The notes below the pieces were generated by a model, which ran no database searches, was not told the origin of the DNA, and saw only the letters and a program-made list of their open reading frames with translations. A stretch of 64,000 nt of DNA from Nonomuraea harbinensis (GTDB lineage Bacteria; Actinomycetota; Actinomycetes; Streptosporangiales; Streptosporangiaceae), in contig NZ_JAHKRN010000020.1 in NCBI RefSeq assembly GCF_019396385.1, positions 80,095 through 144,094 of the forward strand, given 5' to 3'. A program made the translations under genes and the position numbers. How positions within the stretch are numbered: position 1 is the stretch's first letter; each line of letters opens with the position of its first letter. Below are positions 39,619 through 47,236 of the stretch, piece after piece.

Positions 39619-39648
39619 GTTATGGCTTCACACCGATGGAAAGGTCAA
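39619..39648 (-). promoter_or_regulatory. MerR-type promoter of the aminotransferase gene
   Basis: On the minus strand TTGACC (39648-39643) and CATAAC (39624-39619) are separated by 18 bp, longer than the optimal 17. Between them is the partial dyad CTTnnCAnC/GnTGnnAAG (39626-39643). This is the architecture of MerR-activated promoters, and merR starts at 39652, immediately adjacent. The regulator likely controls the aminotransferase gene and itself. Confidence 0.55.
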
Positions 39649-39651
39649 CTC

Positions 39652-39993
39652 ATGCTGATCGGGGAGCTGTCCCGGCTGACCGGGGTACGCCCGAGGATGC
39701 TGCGCTACTACGAGGAGCAGGGGCTGCTCGACGTCGGCCGCGCCGCGAACGGCTACCGCCGTTACGGCGAGGATGCCGTCGTCACCGTGCGGCAGGTGCG
39801 CGCGCTGTTGAAGGCGGGTCTGTCCACCGAGGTGATCCGTACGGTGCTGCCGTGCGCGCGGGGCGAGCGGCCGGAGTTCGACTGGTGCGCGGAGCTGTGG
39901 GACATCCTCAACGGGGAGCTGGCGGCCATGGACGAGCGCATCGACGACCTCCAGCGCAACCGGAGCACGCTCGCCGGCTTCCTCATGCGATAG
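39652..39993 (+). CDS. MerR family transcriptional regulator
   Basis: 113 residues from the ATG at 39652. The N-terminal HTH is canonical: MLIGELSRLTGVRPRMLRYY, EEQGLLDVGRAANGYRRYGE, then the dimerisation helix (AMDERIDDLQRNRSTLAGFL). No metal-binding cysteine cluster as in CueR/MerR; the single C in PCARGE and FDWCAEL are the only Cys residues. Short form with no large effector domain. Divergent from the aminotransferase gene. Confidence 0.92.
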   Translation: MLIGELSRLTGVRPRMLRYYEEQGLLDVGRAANGYRRYGEDAVVTVRQVRALLKAGLSTEVIRTVLPCARGERPEFDWCAELWDILNGELAAMDERIDDLQRNRSTLAGFLMR

Positions 39994-40059
39994 GTAAACG
40001 AGCAGTAACCCTCCTGCATGGTAGGGAATAGGCCCCGCGCGGGCGGGGTTGTCGCGGGC

Positions 40060-40764
40060 ATGGCAACTCTTGGATTGATCGGCAGTGGCAACATCGGTGG
40101 CACGCTCGCCCGTCTCGCCGTCGATGCCGGTCTCGACGTCGTCCTGAGCAACTCGCGCGGCCCGGAGACCCTGGCCTCGCTCGTCGAGGAGCTCGGCCCG
40201 CGCGCCCGCGCCGCCACGCCGGCCGAGGCCGCGGCCGCCGGCGACTGGGTGGTGGTGACGATCCCGCTGCGCGGCATCGGAGCGGTGCCGGCGGAGCCGC
40301 TGGCCGGGAAGGTCGTGCTGGACACCGGCAACTACTATCCGCAGCGCGACGGGCAGATCCCGGAGCTCGACGCGGAGGAGACGACGACCAGCGAGCTGCT
40401 CCAGCGGCGGTTGCCCGGGGCCAAGGTGGTCAAGGCCTTCAACAACATCTACTTCAAGCACCTGGCCTCGCTCCCCCGCCCGGCGGGCGCCCCCGACCGG
40501 ACGGCGCTGCCGATCGCGGGGGACGACGCCGGGGCCAAGGCCGCCGCGACCGAGCTGCTGGACACGCTCGGGTTCGACGTGGTCGACGTGGGGCCGCTGG
40601 CGGAGGGGTGGCGGTTCCAGCGGGACACCGCCGCGTACGTGGTGCCGTACGCGCACGCGCCGCAGGGCGCCGGGATCTCCGCGGACGACCCGGGCTCCCC
40701 CGCCGGGGCCGACGAGCTGCGCACCGCGCTGGCCGCCGCGCTCCGTTACCGCGACATGGAGTGA
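40060..40764 (+). CDS. NADPH-dependent F420 reductase-like (Rossmann) protein
   Basis: 234 residues from the ATG at 40060. ATLGLIGSGNIGGTLARLAV is the dinucleotide-binding motif, followed by LDVVLSNSRGPETLASLVEE (the SNSRGPE stretch is typical of F420:NADP oxidoreductase-like proteins) and WVVVTIPLRGIGAVP, VVLDTGNYYPQRDG. The long C-terminal half after GAKVVKAFNNIYFKHLASLP is shared with the family. It transfers hydride between NADPH and F420 or another acceptor. It ends just before a strong terminator hairpin. Confidence 0.88.
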   Translation: MATLGLIGSGNIGGTLARLAVDAGLDVVLSNSRGPETLASLVEELGPRARAATPAEAAAAGDWVVVTIPLRGIGAVPAEPLAGKVVLDTGNYYPQRDGQIPELDAEETTTSELLQRRLPGAKVVKAFNNIYFKHLASLPRPAGAPDRTALPIAGDDAGAKAAATELLDTLGFDVVDVGPLAEGWRFQRDTAAYVVPYAHAPQGAGISADDPGSPAGADELRTALAAALRYRDME

Positions 40765-40780
40765 CCGAGCCCGGGAAACG

Positions 40781-40820
40781 GAACGGGCACGACCCCCCTT
40801 GGCAAGGGTCGTGCCCGTTC
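40781..40820 (+). terminator. Intrinsic terminator-like hairpin
   Basis: A perfect 15-bp stem: arms 40781-40795 (GAACGGGCACGACCC) and 40806-40820 (its exact complement), with a 10-nt loop, 17 bp after the stop of the F420 reductase-like gene. There is no long T-run, as usual in high-G+C actinomycetes. It may work in both directions, also for the minus-strand gene at 40915. Confidence 0.8.
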
Positions 40821-40914
40821 GTCAGCCCGGCGCCTGGGGCGTCACCGTGACGCTCCCCCCCATGGAACGAAGTTTTCTGACGGTGACTGCGCCGGCCGCT
40901 GGGATGTGACGGCG

Positions 40915-41094
40915 TCAGTTGACGTCCATGCACCACATCGGCTTGCCGTCGATGGTGCAGGGGTACCAGATGTCCGGCGGCCTGGCCTGGGCCGATCCGG
41001 CGGCGAGGGACAGGGCGGCCGCGGAGATCACCGCCACGGCGGCGATGCGGCGAACCGCGCGCCCGAAGGCGCCGTTCTTGTTGTTGTCGGTCAT
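40915..41094 (-). CDS. Small secreted peptide, 59 residues
   Basis: Starts at the ATG at 41094 (TCACCATGACC on the complement, weak AGG upstream). Residues 1-33 are a signal peptide with charged start MTDNNKNGAFGRAVRRIAAV and AAALSLAAGSAQA. The mature peptide of about 24 residues is ARPPDIWYPCTIDGKPMWCM-DVN, with two cysteines likely in a disulfide. It resembles tiny exported actinobacterial peptides of unknown role. Too short for family assignment, but signal and ending look real. Confidence 0.6.
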   Translation of the reverse strand: MTDNNKNGAFGRAVRRIAAVAVISAAALSLAAGSAQARPPDIWYPCTIDGKPMWCMDVN

Positions 41095-41157
41095 GGTGAG
41101 GATTACATCGGGGCGCTCTTGTGACGCTCTTGGAACCGGCTGGGAACGGGATGCAAG

Positions 41158-41700
41158 TCAGAGCCAGTAGACCGCCAGCAGGGCGATGGCGAAGGCCAGG
41201 GCGATGAAGGGGACGGTTCTCGGCTGACGGGCGGCTTCGCGGCGGGAGGAGATCACCAGCACGACGATCAGGGCCAGCGCCACCAGCAGGTGTATCCCGT
41301 ACCACCAGAGGGTGGACACCTCGCCCAGCAAGGTCCCGCTGAGCAGGTCGTCGACGGTCGCGTAGCCGGACAGGGTGGCGGCCATGGCCAGGCCGAACGC
41401 CGCGAGCGCGTACCGGTGCCGGGCGACCAGGAGCCAGACGAAGGCGCCGAAGGCGAGAACGGGCCAGGACTGGAGGTGCAGTTGCCGCAGGAGCAGCCCG
41501 CCGGGCACGTCGAAGCTGATCTTCAAGGACGAGCTGTAGGCCTCGCTCATGGGGACGCCCTGCAACGGCGCGTACGAGCCGTCGTAGACGATCGTGTGGT
41601 CACCGGGTGTGAAGTGGTATGCCAGGAAGGCTCCGGTGACGACGGCGAACAGGAAGATGAAGATCAACGTGTCGCCGATTAATTGGCCCGCTCGCTCCAT
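41158..41700 (-). CDS. Cytochrome b-like membrane protein
   Basis: 180 residues from the ATG at 41700. Four membrane helices: QLIGDTLIFIFLFAVVTGAF, VLAFGAFVWLLVARHR, then WWYGIHLLVALALIVVLVIS, and VPFIALAFAIALLAVYWL. FDVPGGLLLRQLHLQSWPVL resembles the helix-B start of cytochrome b, where a heme His lies after 'LRQLH'. A second His is in YGIH. The protein is shorter than cytochrome b6 and lacks the second conserved His pair in clear form, so heme binding is uncertain. Confidence 0.65.
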   Translation of the reverse strand: MERAGQLIGDTLIFIFLFAVVTGAFLAYHFTPGDHTIVYDGSYAPLQGVPMSEAYSSSLKISFDVPGGLLLRQLHLQSWPVLAFGAFVWLLVARHRYALAAFGLAMAATLSGYATVDDLLSGTLLGEVSTLWWYGIHLLVALALIVVLVISSRREAARQPRTVPFIALAFAIALLAVYWL

Positions 41701-41791
41701 TCGCCATATCCCACCACAAGAGAGACGCTCGCGTATGCGGTTGAGAGGGCGGTGCATGGACGGTCCCGGCCCGTACGGACACGATGAGGGC

Positions 41792-42229
41792 ATGCTGGTT
41801 CTGCCGCTCATCGCCCTCGTGCTGCACGGCGCCCTCGCGGGCCTCTTCTACGCCTTCTCCATGTCCGTCATGCCGGCGCTCAACGCCGTCGAGCCCGCCC
41901 AGGCCGAGACGGTGATGCGGAGCGTCAACAGGAAGATCCTCAACCCCTGGCTCTTCGTCGCGTTCCTCGGGGCGCCGGTCGCGGCGCTGGTCGCGGGGCT
42001 GTTCGCCGGCGGCCCGGCCGCGGTCTGGTTCTTCGCCGCCGCCGGGGTGAGCTTCGTCGGCTCCTTCGTGGTCACGATGGCGATCAACGTGCCGATGAAC
42101 AACGCCGTCGACGCGGGCACGATGCCGTGGAAGGAGTACTCGCCGCGGTGGACCGCCTGGAACACGGTCCGCGCCGCGGCGTCCCTGGCCAGCCTCGCCC
42201 TGGTGGGCGTCGGCCTGGCCCAGCTCTAG
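41792..42229 (+). CDS. DUF1772 (anthrone oxygenase-like) membrane protein
   Basis: 145 residues from the ATG at 41792. Helices LPLIALVLHGALAGLFYAFS, FVAFLGAPVAALVAGLFAG and VWFFAAAGVSFVGSFVVTMA, and a conserved NVPMNNAVDAG motif before WTAWNTVRAAASLASLALV. NVPxN is the family signature. Fungal and bacterial relatives include putative anthrone oxygenases, but activity here is unproven. Two nt separate its stop from that of the convergent ThuA gene. Confidence 0.85.
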   Translation: MLVLPLIALVLHGALAGLFYAFSMSVMPALNAVEPAQAETVMRSVNRKILNPWLFVAFLGAPVAALVAGLFAGGPAAVWFFAAAGVSFVGSFVVTMAINVPMNNAVDAGTMPWKEYSPRWTAWNTVRAAASLASLALVGVGLAQL

Positions 42230-42231
42230 CG

Positions 42232-42930
42232 CTACCGGGCCGCCCAGAGCATGCCGCGTTCGATGATCGTGCGTACGGTGTCGTTCCGCAGCACGTCGAG
42301 GCTGTGCCCGGGGGTGGTGACGAAGACGCGGCCGGCGCCCCAGCTCCGGGTCCAGATGGCCGGCGAGGTGACCTCACGGTGCCAGGGGTCCCACGGGCGG
42401 ACCTGCTGCGTGGTCGTGGCCAGCACGTCGATGTAGTCGTCGGTCAGCACCCAGTACTGCTCGGTCACCAGGTCGAAGTCCGTCAGGCCCTCGGTGATGG
42501 GGTGGGCGGCGGCCTCGGGGAGCAGGTTCACGGTGTACGGCACGAAGTTGTGCGCCTCGGCGCTCTCGTGCGGCTCGGCCGGGTCCTTACCGGGGTGGCA
42601 GGCGAACTGCCCGCCGATCAGGTGGAGGTAGTCGGAGGAGTTGCGGAAGGAGTCGGCGATGCCGCCGTGCCAGCCCGCCATCCCGGTGCCCGACTCGATG
42701 GCGGCGCGCAGGCCCGCGAGCTCGCCGGGTTCGATCGTCCCCATGGTGTAGCACTGCACGACCAGGTCGACCCCGGCCATGAACGCGGCGTCCGCGTACG
42801 GCTCCGGGGAGCCGGCCAGGTGCACCTCGAAGTCGTGCGCTTCGAGGAAGGGGACGAAGAGGTCGGTGGCGGCGACCGGGGCATGCCCTTCCCAGCCGCC
42901 GCGCACCACCAGTGCCTTACGGTTCGCCAT
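42232..42930 (-). CDS. ThuA-like/trehalose-utilisation family protein
   Basis: 232 residues from the ATG at 42930. Glutamine-amidotransferase-like fold: KALVVRGGWEGHAPVAATDL, VDLVVQCYTMGTIEPGELAG, GTGMAGWHGGIADSFRNSSD, FVPYTVNLLPEAAAHPITEG and WGAGRVFVTTPGHSLDVLRN. ThuA proteins act in sugar metabolism with unclear chemistry. Family features (GWHGG and HPI) are intact. Monocistronic. Confidence 0.9.
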   Translation of the reverse strand: MANRKALVVRGGWEGHAPVAATDLFVPFLEAHDFEVHLAGSPEPYADAAFMAGVDLVVQCYTMGTIEPGELAGLRAAIESGTGMAGWHGGIADSFRNSSDYLHLIGGQFACHPGKDPAEPHESAEAHNFVPYTVNLLPEAAAHPITEGLTDFDLVTEQYWVLTDDYIDVLATTTQQVRPWDPWHREVTSPAIWTRSWGAGRVFVTTPGHSLDVLRNDTVRTIIERGMLWAAR

Positions 42931-43005
42931 GCTCGCGCCAATCGCTCGGAGGGTCGACGTATCCGATCGTCGCATTTCCAGGACCAGCGTCCGAGATCGC
43001 GCTGA

Positions 43006-43548
43006 TCAGCCGGTCACCGAGACGGACCAGTGCTTCTGGCAGCTGGACGGGCCGATGAGGTTGGTGTCGCAGCCCTTGATGTTCCACCGGTAGCCGCCGT
43101 TCGTCCGCGCCCTGACGATGTAGCGGCCGCGGAAGCCGCCCGCGGTGTCCTTCTGCACCCCTTGCGGGTCGGCGGCGCTGGTGTAGCGGACGAGGAAGGT
43201 GTCGAACTCCTTGGCCGTCCGGTGCCAGTCGACGTACGCGTTCCCGCCGGCCGACCAGGCCGCCACCACGAAGTTCCCGCCCAGCTTGGGCGACCAGGCC
43301 AGCTGGCCCCGTTCGAACGTCTGACGGCGGCCGGCCCAGCCGACCCCGTTCTGGTGGATGTCGCGCTCGCCCGTGGTGGGGCAGCCGAGCTTGCCGTCCG
43401 CGCCGCCGAGCTGCTGCCAGCGGGCGCCGATGAGCCCGTACGGCTGGATCTTGCACGCGGTGCCGGTCGCGGCGTGCGCGGGCACGGTGGTCAGCGTTCC
43501 GGCGGCGGCGAGCGCCGCGACGAGCGTGAGGGACAGGCGACGGTTCAT
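43006..43548 (-). CDS. Secreted LGFP-repeat protein
   Basis: 180 residues. Signal peptide: NRRLSLTLVAALAAAGTLTT, VPAHA cleavage at about 27. Then two or more LGFP-type units: IGARWQQLGGADGKLGCPTT-GE, RQTFERGQLAWSPKLG. LGFP repeats in actinomycetes bind cell-wall glycans. The C-terminal half (FRGRYIVRARTNGGYRWNIK, GCDTNLIGPSSCQKHWSVSV) has two more cysteines. Likely attached non-covalently to the wall. Confidence 0.75.
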   Translation of the reverse strand: MNRRLSLTLVAALAAAGTLTTVPAHAATGTACKIQPYGLIGARWQQLGGADGKLGCPTTGERDIHQNGVGWAGRRQTFERGQLAWSPKLGGNFVVAAWSAGGNAYVDWHRTAKEFDTFLVRYTSAADPQGVQKDTAGGFRGRYIVRARTNGGYRWNIKGCDTNLIGPSSCQKHWSVSVTG

Positions 43549-43712
43549 CGCGGCGCTCCTTGGGGGTCGGCTGTCTCAGTGATACGACCTGTCGCTTGCC
43601 GGACGCTTGACCGCCGCCTTCTGGCAGGCCCTGTCGGCGGTAGACAGATGAGGTTCCGACATGTCACCATCGCAGACATGATCGTGAGGAAGGACGGCGC
43701 CACCCTGAGCCG

Positions 43713-44795
43713 GTGAGCGCACGCGCGCAGCGGGAAGCTGCGACCATCCGCGAAGAATGGCTGGGCCTGGCGCTGTCGACGCGGCCCTGTCACCGTCAGG
43801 CGGCCGAAGCCGCCATCTCGGAGCTCTACCTCCTGGCCGGGTTCGTCCCGCCGCGTTTCCACTGGGCCGCCTCGCCCGTGACCGCCCTCGCCACCGTGCC
43901 GCCCGGCGTCCGGCCGCGCCCCGACGAACCCTCGGAGCGGGTGCAGGACTGGCCGGTGGTGAAGAGCCTGACCCGCATGGCCGGCGAGCTGCGCGGGCGG
44001 GTCGACGCCGCCGTCAGGGGCGCCCACCTGGAGCTCGACCAGGTGGTCCGCCGCGAGGTGCACGACCCGCTCTCCTGGACGGCGCGCCGGCTCGTCCCGG
44101 TGCTGGAGGCCGCGCACGACCGCCCGCTCCGGCGCACGAGCTGGTACGAGGACGTCACGGCCGTCGCGTGGCAGGCGCGGCATGACGCGCTGCGCCGGCT
44201 GGGCGGCGTCGAGGTGTTCAGCCGGGCACAGAAACGGCAGGCCCACCTGTGGGCCGTGGTGGCCCGCTCGTGCGGCTGGTGGTGGCCGCGCCGGGATGTG
44301 TGCGTGCTCTCGGAACGCCCGGCCGAGCTCCGCACCGAGGTGTGCGGCGAGCACGGCGAGGTGCGCCTGCACCACGACGGCGGCCCGGCCGTGCGGTTCG
44401 CCGACGGCTGGGACGTGCACGCCTGGCACGGCACCCGGGTGCCGTCCTGGGTGACCACCGATCCGTCCGCCGAGCGCATCGGGCGGGAGCGCAACGTCGA
44501 GGTCAGGCGGTGCGCGATCGAGCGCCTCGGCTGGGCCGTCTACATCGAGCAGGCCGGCCTCCGGCTGGTCGCCGCCGCCCCCGACCCCGGCAATCCCGGC
44601 TCCGAGCTGCGGCTGTACGACGTGCGCGCGGGCACCAGGGTGCTGCTCGCCGTCAACGGGTCCGTCGAGCGCGACGGGCGCCGCCGCCGCTACGGGCTGA
44701 CCGTGCCGTGGTACTTCGACGACCCGATCGCCGCCGCCGGCTGGACCTACGGGCTGTCCGCCGGCCAGTACGCGAGCCTTCTCCGCCGAACCTGA
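43713..44795 (+). CDS. DUF6745-like protein of unknown function
   Basis: 360 residues from a GTG at 43713. The N-terminal half is helical and Arg-rich. The C-terminal half has short beta-hairpin blocks typical of DUF6745: HHDGGPAVRFADGWDVHAWH, GTRVPSWVTTDPSAERIGRE, QAGLRLVAAAPDPGNPGSEL and RLYDVRAGTRVLLAVNGS. No catalytic motif is visible. It ends 10 nt before the companion gene at 44806, with which it forms an operon; such pairing is frequent (from memory). Confidence 0.7.
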   Translation: MSARAQREAATIREEWLGLALSTRPCHRQAAEAAISELYLLAGFVPPRFHWAASPVTALATVPPGVRPRPDEPSERVQDWPVVKSLTRMAGELRGRVDAAVRGAHLELDQVVRREVHDPLSWTARRLVPVLEAAHDRPLRRTSWYEDVTAVAWQARHDALRRLGGVEVFSRAQKRQAHLWAVVARSCGWWWPRRDVCVLSERPAELRTEVCGEHGEVRLHHDGGPAVRFADGWDVHAWHGTRVPSWVTTDPSAERIGRERNVEVRRCAIERLGWAVYIEQAGLRLVAAAPDPGNPGSELRLYDVRAGTRVLLAVNGSVERDGRRRRYGLTVPWYFDDPIAAAGWTYGLSAGQYASLLRRT

Positions 44796-44805
44796 GGTGA
44801 ATGCC

Positions 44806-45252
44806 ATGAAAGTGACTCTCGCCACCCTCGAAGAGCAGACCGGACTGACCGCGCTCGACCACCTGGAACGGTCGGTGCGCATCCCCGTCGTCGACGGGCC
44901 CCAGGCCCAGGGCGACCTGATCGTCATCCCGCTGGCCATGATCGCCGCGTCCGTCCGGATCCCGCCGGCCGCCGTGGCGTGGGAGTGGATCGACGTGCCG
45001 GTGGAAGGCGTCGACCTGCTGCGCGGCGAGGCCGGCGGCAACACGCACACCCTCGTCGCCGAACCGTACACGTGCCGGTGGACGCGGCGGCTCCACGACT
45101 CCGACCGGCTGGCCATCGGCGTGTTCGAGACCACCGCCCCGGCCTACCTGCTGCACCCGGAGCACGGGGCGACGGGCTGCGCTCCGGGCACGTACGTGAT
45201 CCGCCGGCAGCGCGAGCAGGAAGGCCCGCGGGCCCGCCTGGTCGCCGACTGA
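44806..45252 (+). CDS. Companion of the DUF6745-like gene
   Basis: 148 residues from the ATG at 44806 (GAGGTGA precedes); a GTG at 44797 is in frame. Sequence: KVTLATLEEQTGLTALDHLE, VRIPVVDGPQAQGDLIVIPL, AMIAASVRIPPAAVAWEWID and HDSDRLAIGVFETTAPAYLL. A mainly beta protein. No domain recognised. Co-directional and close to the DUF6745 gene, so the proteins probably act together. Confidence 0.65.
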   Translation: MKVTLATLEEQTGLTALDHLERSVRIPVVDGPQAQGDLIVIPLAMIAASVRIPPAAVAWEWIDVPVEGVDLLRGEAGGNTHTLVAEPYTCRWTRRLHDSDRLAIGVFETTAPAYLLHPEHGATGCAPGTYVIRRQREQEGPRARLVAD

Positions 45253-45256
45253 TCCG

Positions 45257-46573
45257 TCAGGGGCAGGCGGGGAACAGCGGACGGGTGCCGGTCGAGTAGG
45301 CCGACGGGTCGGTGAACCGGCACCCGTAGCGCGGGTCGGCCACCACCGAGCGGGTGACCACGTCGTCGCCCGCGGGCCGGGGGCCGCCGCGCTGCCACCG
45401 GACGAGGTCGTCCCAGGCGGCGCCGGCCTCGGCGTCGCTGAACTCGCAGTGGCCCACGGCCCTGATCGCCCGCTGCACCAGGTGCTTCGTCCTGCCGTGC
45501 CGGGCCACGTCCTTGAAGTAGTGCTGCTCCATCGAGAACGGCACGAAGTTGTCGCCCAGGTCGTGCAGCGACAGTACGGGCACGTCGATGCGGCCCGAGA
45601 CGCTCGCCACGGCCGTCAGCCCGCGGGTGAACCGGGCCACCGGGTCCTCGGGGGCCACCCGCCGGACGGTCGCGTTGACGTTCACCGGCGAGGAGGGCGC
45701 GTAGCGGGTGCCGACGTTCGTGCCCACCCGGCCGGGCTGCTGCGCCAGCGAGCCGCCTTCGTCCGGCCCTGCCAGCCCGAACAGGAAGTCCTTCCAGTAC
45801 GCGAACGCGGCGTCCGCGCCCGGCCGCTCGCCGCCGCCCTGGTTGATCACGATGTCGCGGAACTGCGCGCCGACCGCGCTGCCCGGGTCCAGCCGCTCCC
45901 GCATCTTCGGTACGGCCGAGGTGGCGTAGTCCGCCGGGAACGGGTACGCGGGCACGTCCGCCAGGTCCTGGGCGACCAGGTGGAAGTCGAGGAAGAAGTC
46001 GAACAGCTCGTGGTCGCCGAGCACCCCGCACATCGGCATCGCGGCGTCGTAGAAGCCCGGGTACTGCTCGATGGAGCGGGCCGTGATGTGCCCGCCCATC
46101 GACACCCCGGCGATGAACGTGCGCTTCGGCTTGCCGACCACCCGCGCGAAGTGACCGGCCAGCGCACGGGTGCTGACCACGCCGGCCCGCACGTCGTAGT
46201 CGTTGGCGTAGTACGAGGACGCGGCCCACGCGTACCCCTGGTCCAGGAGCCGCTGCCGGAGCCCGTAGCCGGGCGGGTCCACGGAGAGCACCCGCGTGGC
46301 GCCGCGGAAGCCGTGGGCCCACATCGCCAGGCCGCCGTTCCAGCGCGGCGGCACCTCGATCACGTACGCCGCGTGCTCGTGCACGCCCTGCAGCACCCTG
46401 GCCGGCCTGCCGTCCACGAGAGCGGGCGGGAGCGGCGGGTTGTCGACGGTGTAGCCGGGCAGCGGCTGGTCGCCGGGCACGACGGTGCGCGCGTCCGCAG
46501 CGGCGCCCGCGCCGGGCACGAGTAACGCGGCGGCCAGGGTGAGGGCGCAGAGAACCAGGCTCGGACGGCGCAT
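45257..46573 (-). CDS. Secreted alpha/beta hydrolase
   Basis: 438 residues with a signal peptide (RRPSLVLCALTLAAALLVPG, AGA cleavage). Serine-hydrolase elements: YVIEVPPRWNGGLAMWAHGF (oxyanion region), nucleophile TFIAGVSMGGHITARSIE, acid in LSLHDLGDNFVPFSMEQHYF and His in IRAVGHCEFSDAEAG. Large lid-like insert between. Related to exported tannase/feruloyl esterase-like or tripeptidyl hydrolases; substrate unknown. Ends facing the DUF6745 operon. Confidence 0.82.
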   Translation of the reverse strand: MRRPSLVLCALTLAAALLVPGAGAAADARTVVPGDQPLPGYTVDNPPLPPALVDGRPARVLQGVHEHAAYVIEVPPRWNGGLAMWAHGFRGATRVLSVDPPGYGLRQRLLDQGYAWAASSYYANDYDVRAGVVSTRALAGHFARVVGKPKRTFIAGVSMGGHITARSIEQYPGFYDAAMPMCGVLGDHELFDFFLDFHLVAQDLADVPAYPFPADYATSAVPKMRERLDPGSAVGAQFRDIVINQGGGERPGADAAFAYWKDFLFGLAGPDEGGSLAQQPGRVGTNVGTRYAPSSPVNVNATVRRVAPEDPVARFTRGLTAVASVSGRIDVPVLSLHDLGDNFVPFSMEQHYFKDVARHGRTKHLVQRAIRAVGHCEFSDAEAGAAWDDLVRWQRGGPRPAGDDVVTRSVVADPRYGCRFTDPSAYSTGTRPLFPACP

Positions 46574-46704
46574 CAGCCGTCACCTCCGGGCAGGCTGATC
46601 GGGGGGTGCGGGTGATTCGTTCATACTCCGGCACACCGGGCATGGGAAGGGTCCCGCACCGGGCGGCACGGTTGGGGGCCCGCCGCCCGGGTAGCCACGA
46701 TCCC

Positions 46705-47217
46705 ATGACCGTGCGGAACGACGTCATCGCCCTCGTCCAGGCCGACCATCGCCGGATCGAAGTCCTGTTCAAGCGTCTGCTGCTGAACCAGAAGGACCCC
46801 GGGCCCGCCGTCAGCGCGCTGCACGCCCTGCTGACCGCGCACACCCGCGCCGAGGAGGACGTGGTCTACCCGCTCCTGGACGCCCACCACGGCTTCGCCC
46901 AGCACAAGGAGGCCGAGGTCCACCTGGACACGCTGCGGCGGGCCGACGCCGGGACACCCGAGCTCACCGAGGCGCTGCACCAGCTCGTCGTGTCGGTGAT
47001 GGCGCACTTCTGCGACGAGGAGACGACGATCCTCCCGATGCTGGCCCGCGGCATGAGCGGCGAAGAGCTGGCCGAGCTGGGCGCGGCGTTCCAGGACGCC
47101 CGGCAGCGCGAGCTGGACGCGCTCAGAGGCCGTCCGGCCGGGGGCGAGCCCCGCCGGGAGGCCGGCCGGTTCGGCACGGGCAAGACCAGGATGCAGGAGG
47201 TGCTCACCACGCTGTAA
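46705..47217 (+). CDS. Hemerythrin domain protein
   Basis: 170 residues from the ATG at 46705. Iron ligands: VQADHRRIEVLF (His), LLTAHTRAEEDVVYPLLDAH (His, Glu), HKEAEVHLDTLRR (His), VMAHFCDEETTILPMLARG (His, Glu). This is the HHE_cation-binding layout, as in many stress-related actinobacterial proteins. An Arg/Gly-rich C-terminal tail follows residue 135. Second hemerythrin of the window; the two are not close paralogues. Confidence 0.9.
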   Translation: MTVRNDVIALVQADHRRIEVLFKRLLLNQKDPGPAVSALHALLTAHTRAEEDVVYPLLDAHHGFAQHKEAEVHLDTLRRADAGTPELTEALHQLVVSVMAHFCDEETTILPMLARGMSGEELAELGAAFQDARQRELDALRGRPAGGEPRREAGRFGTGKTRMQEVLTTL

Positions 47218-47236
47218 CCCGGCTCGGGTGTTGCGG

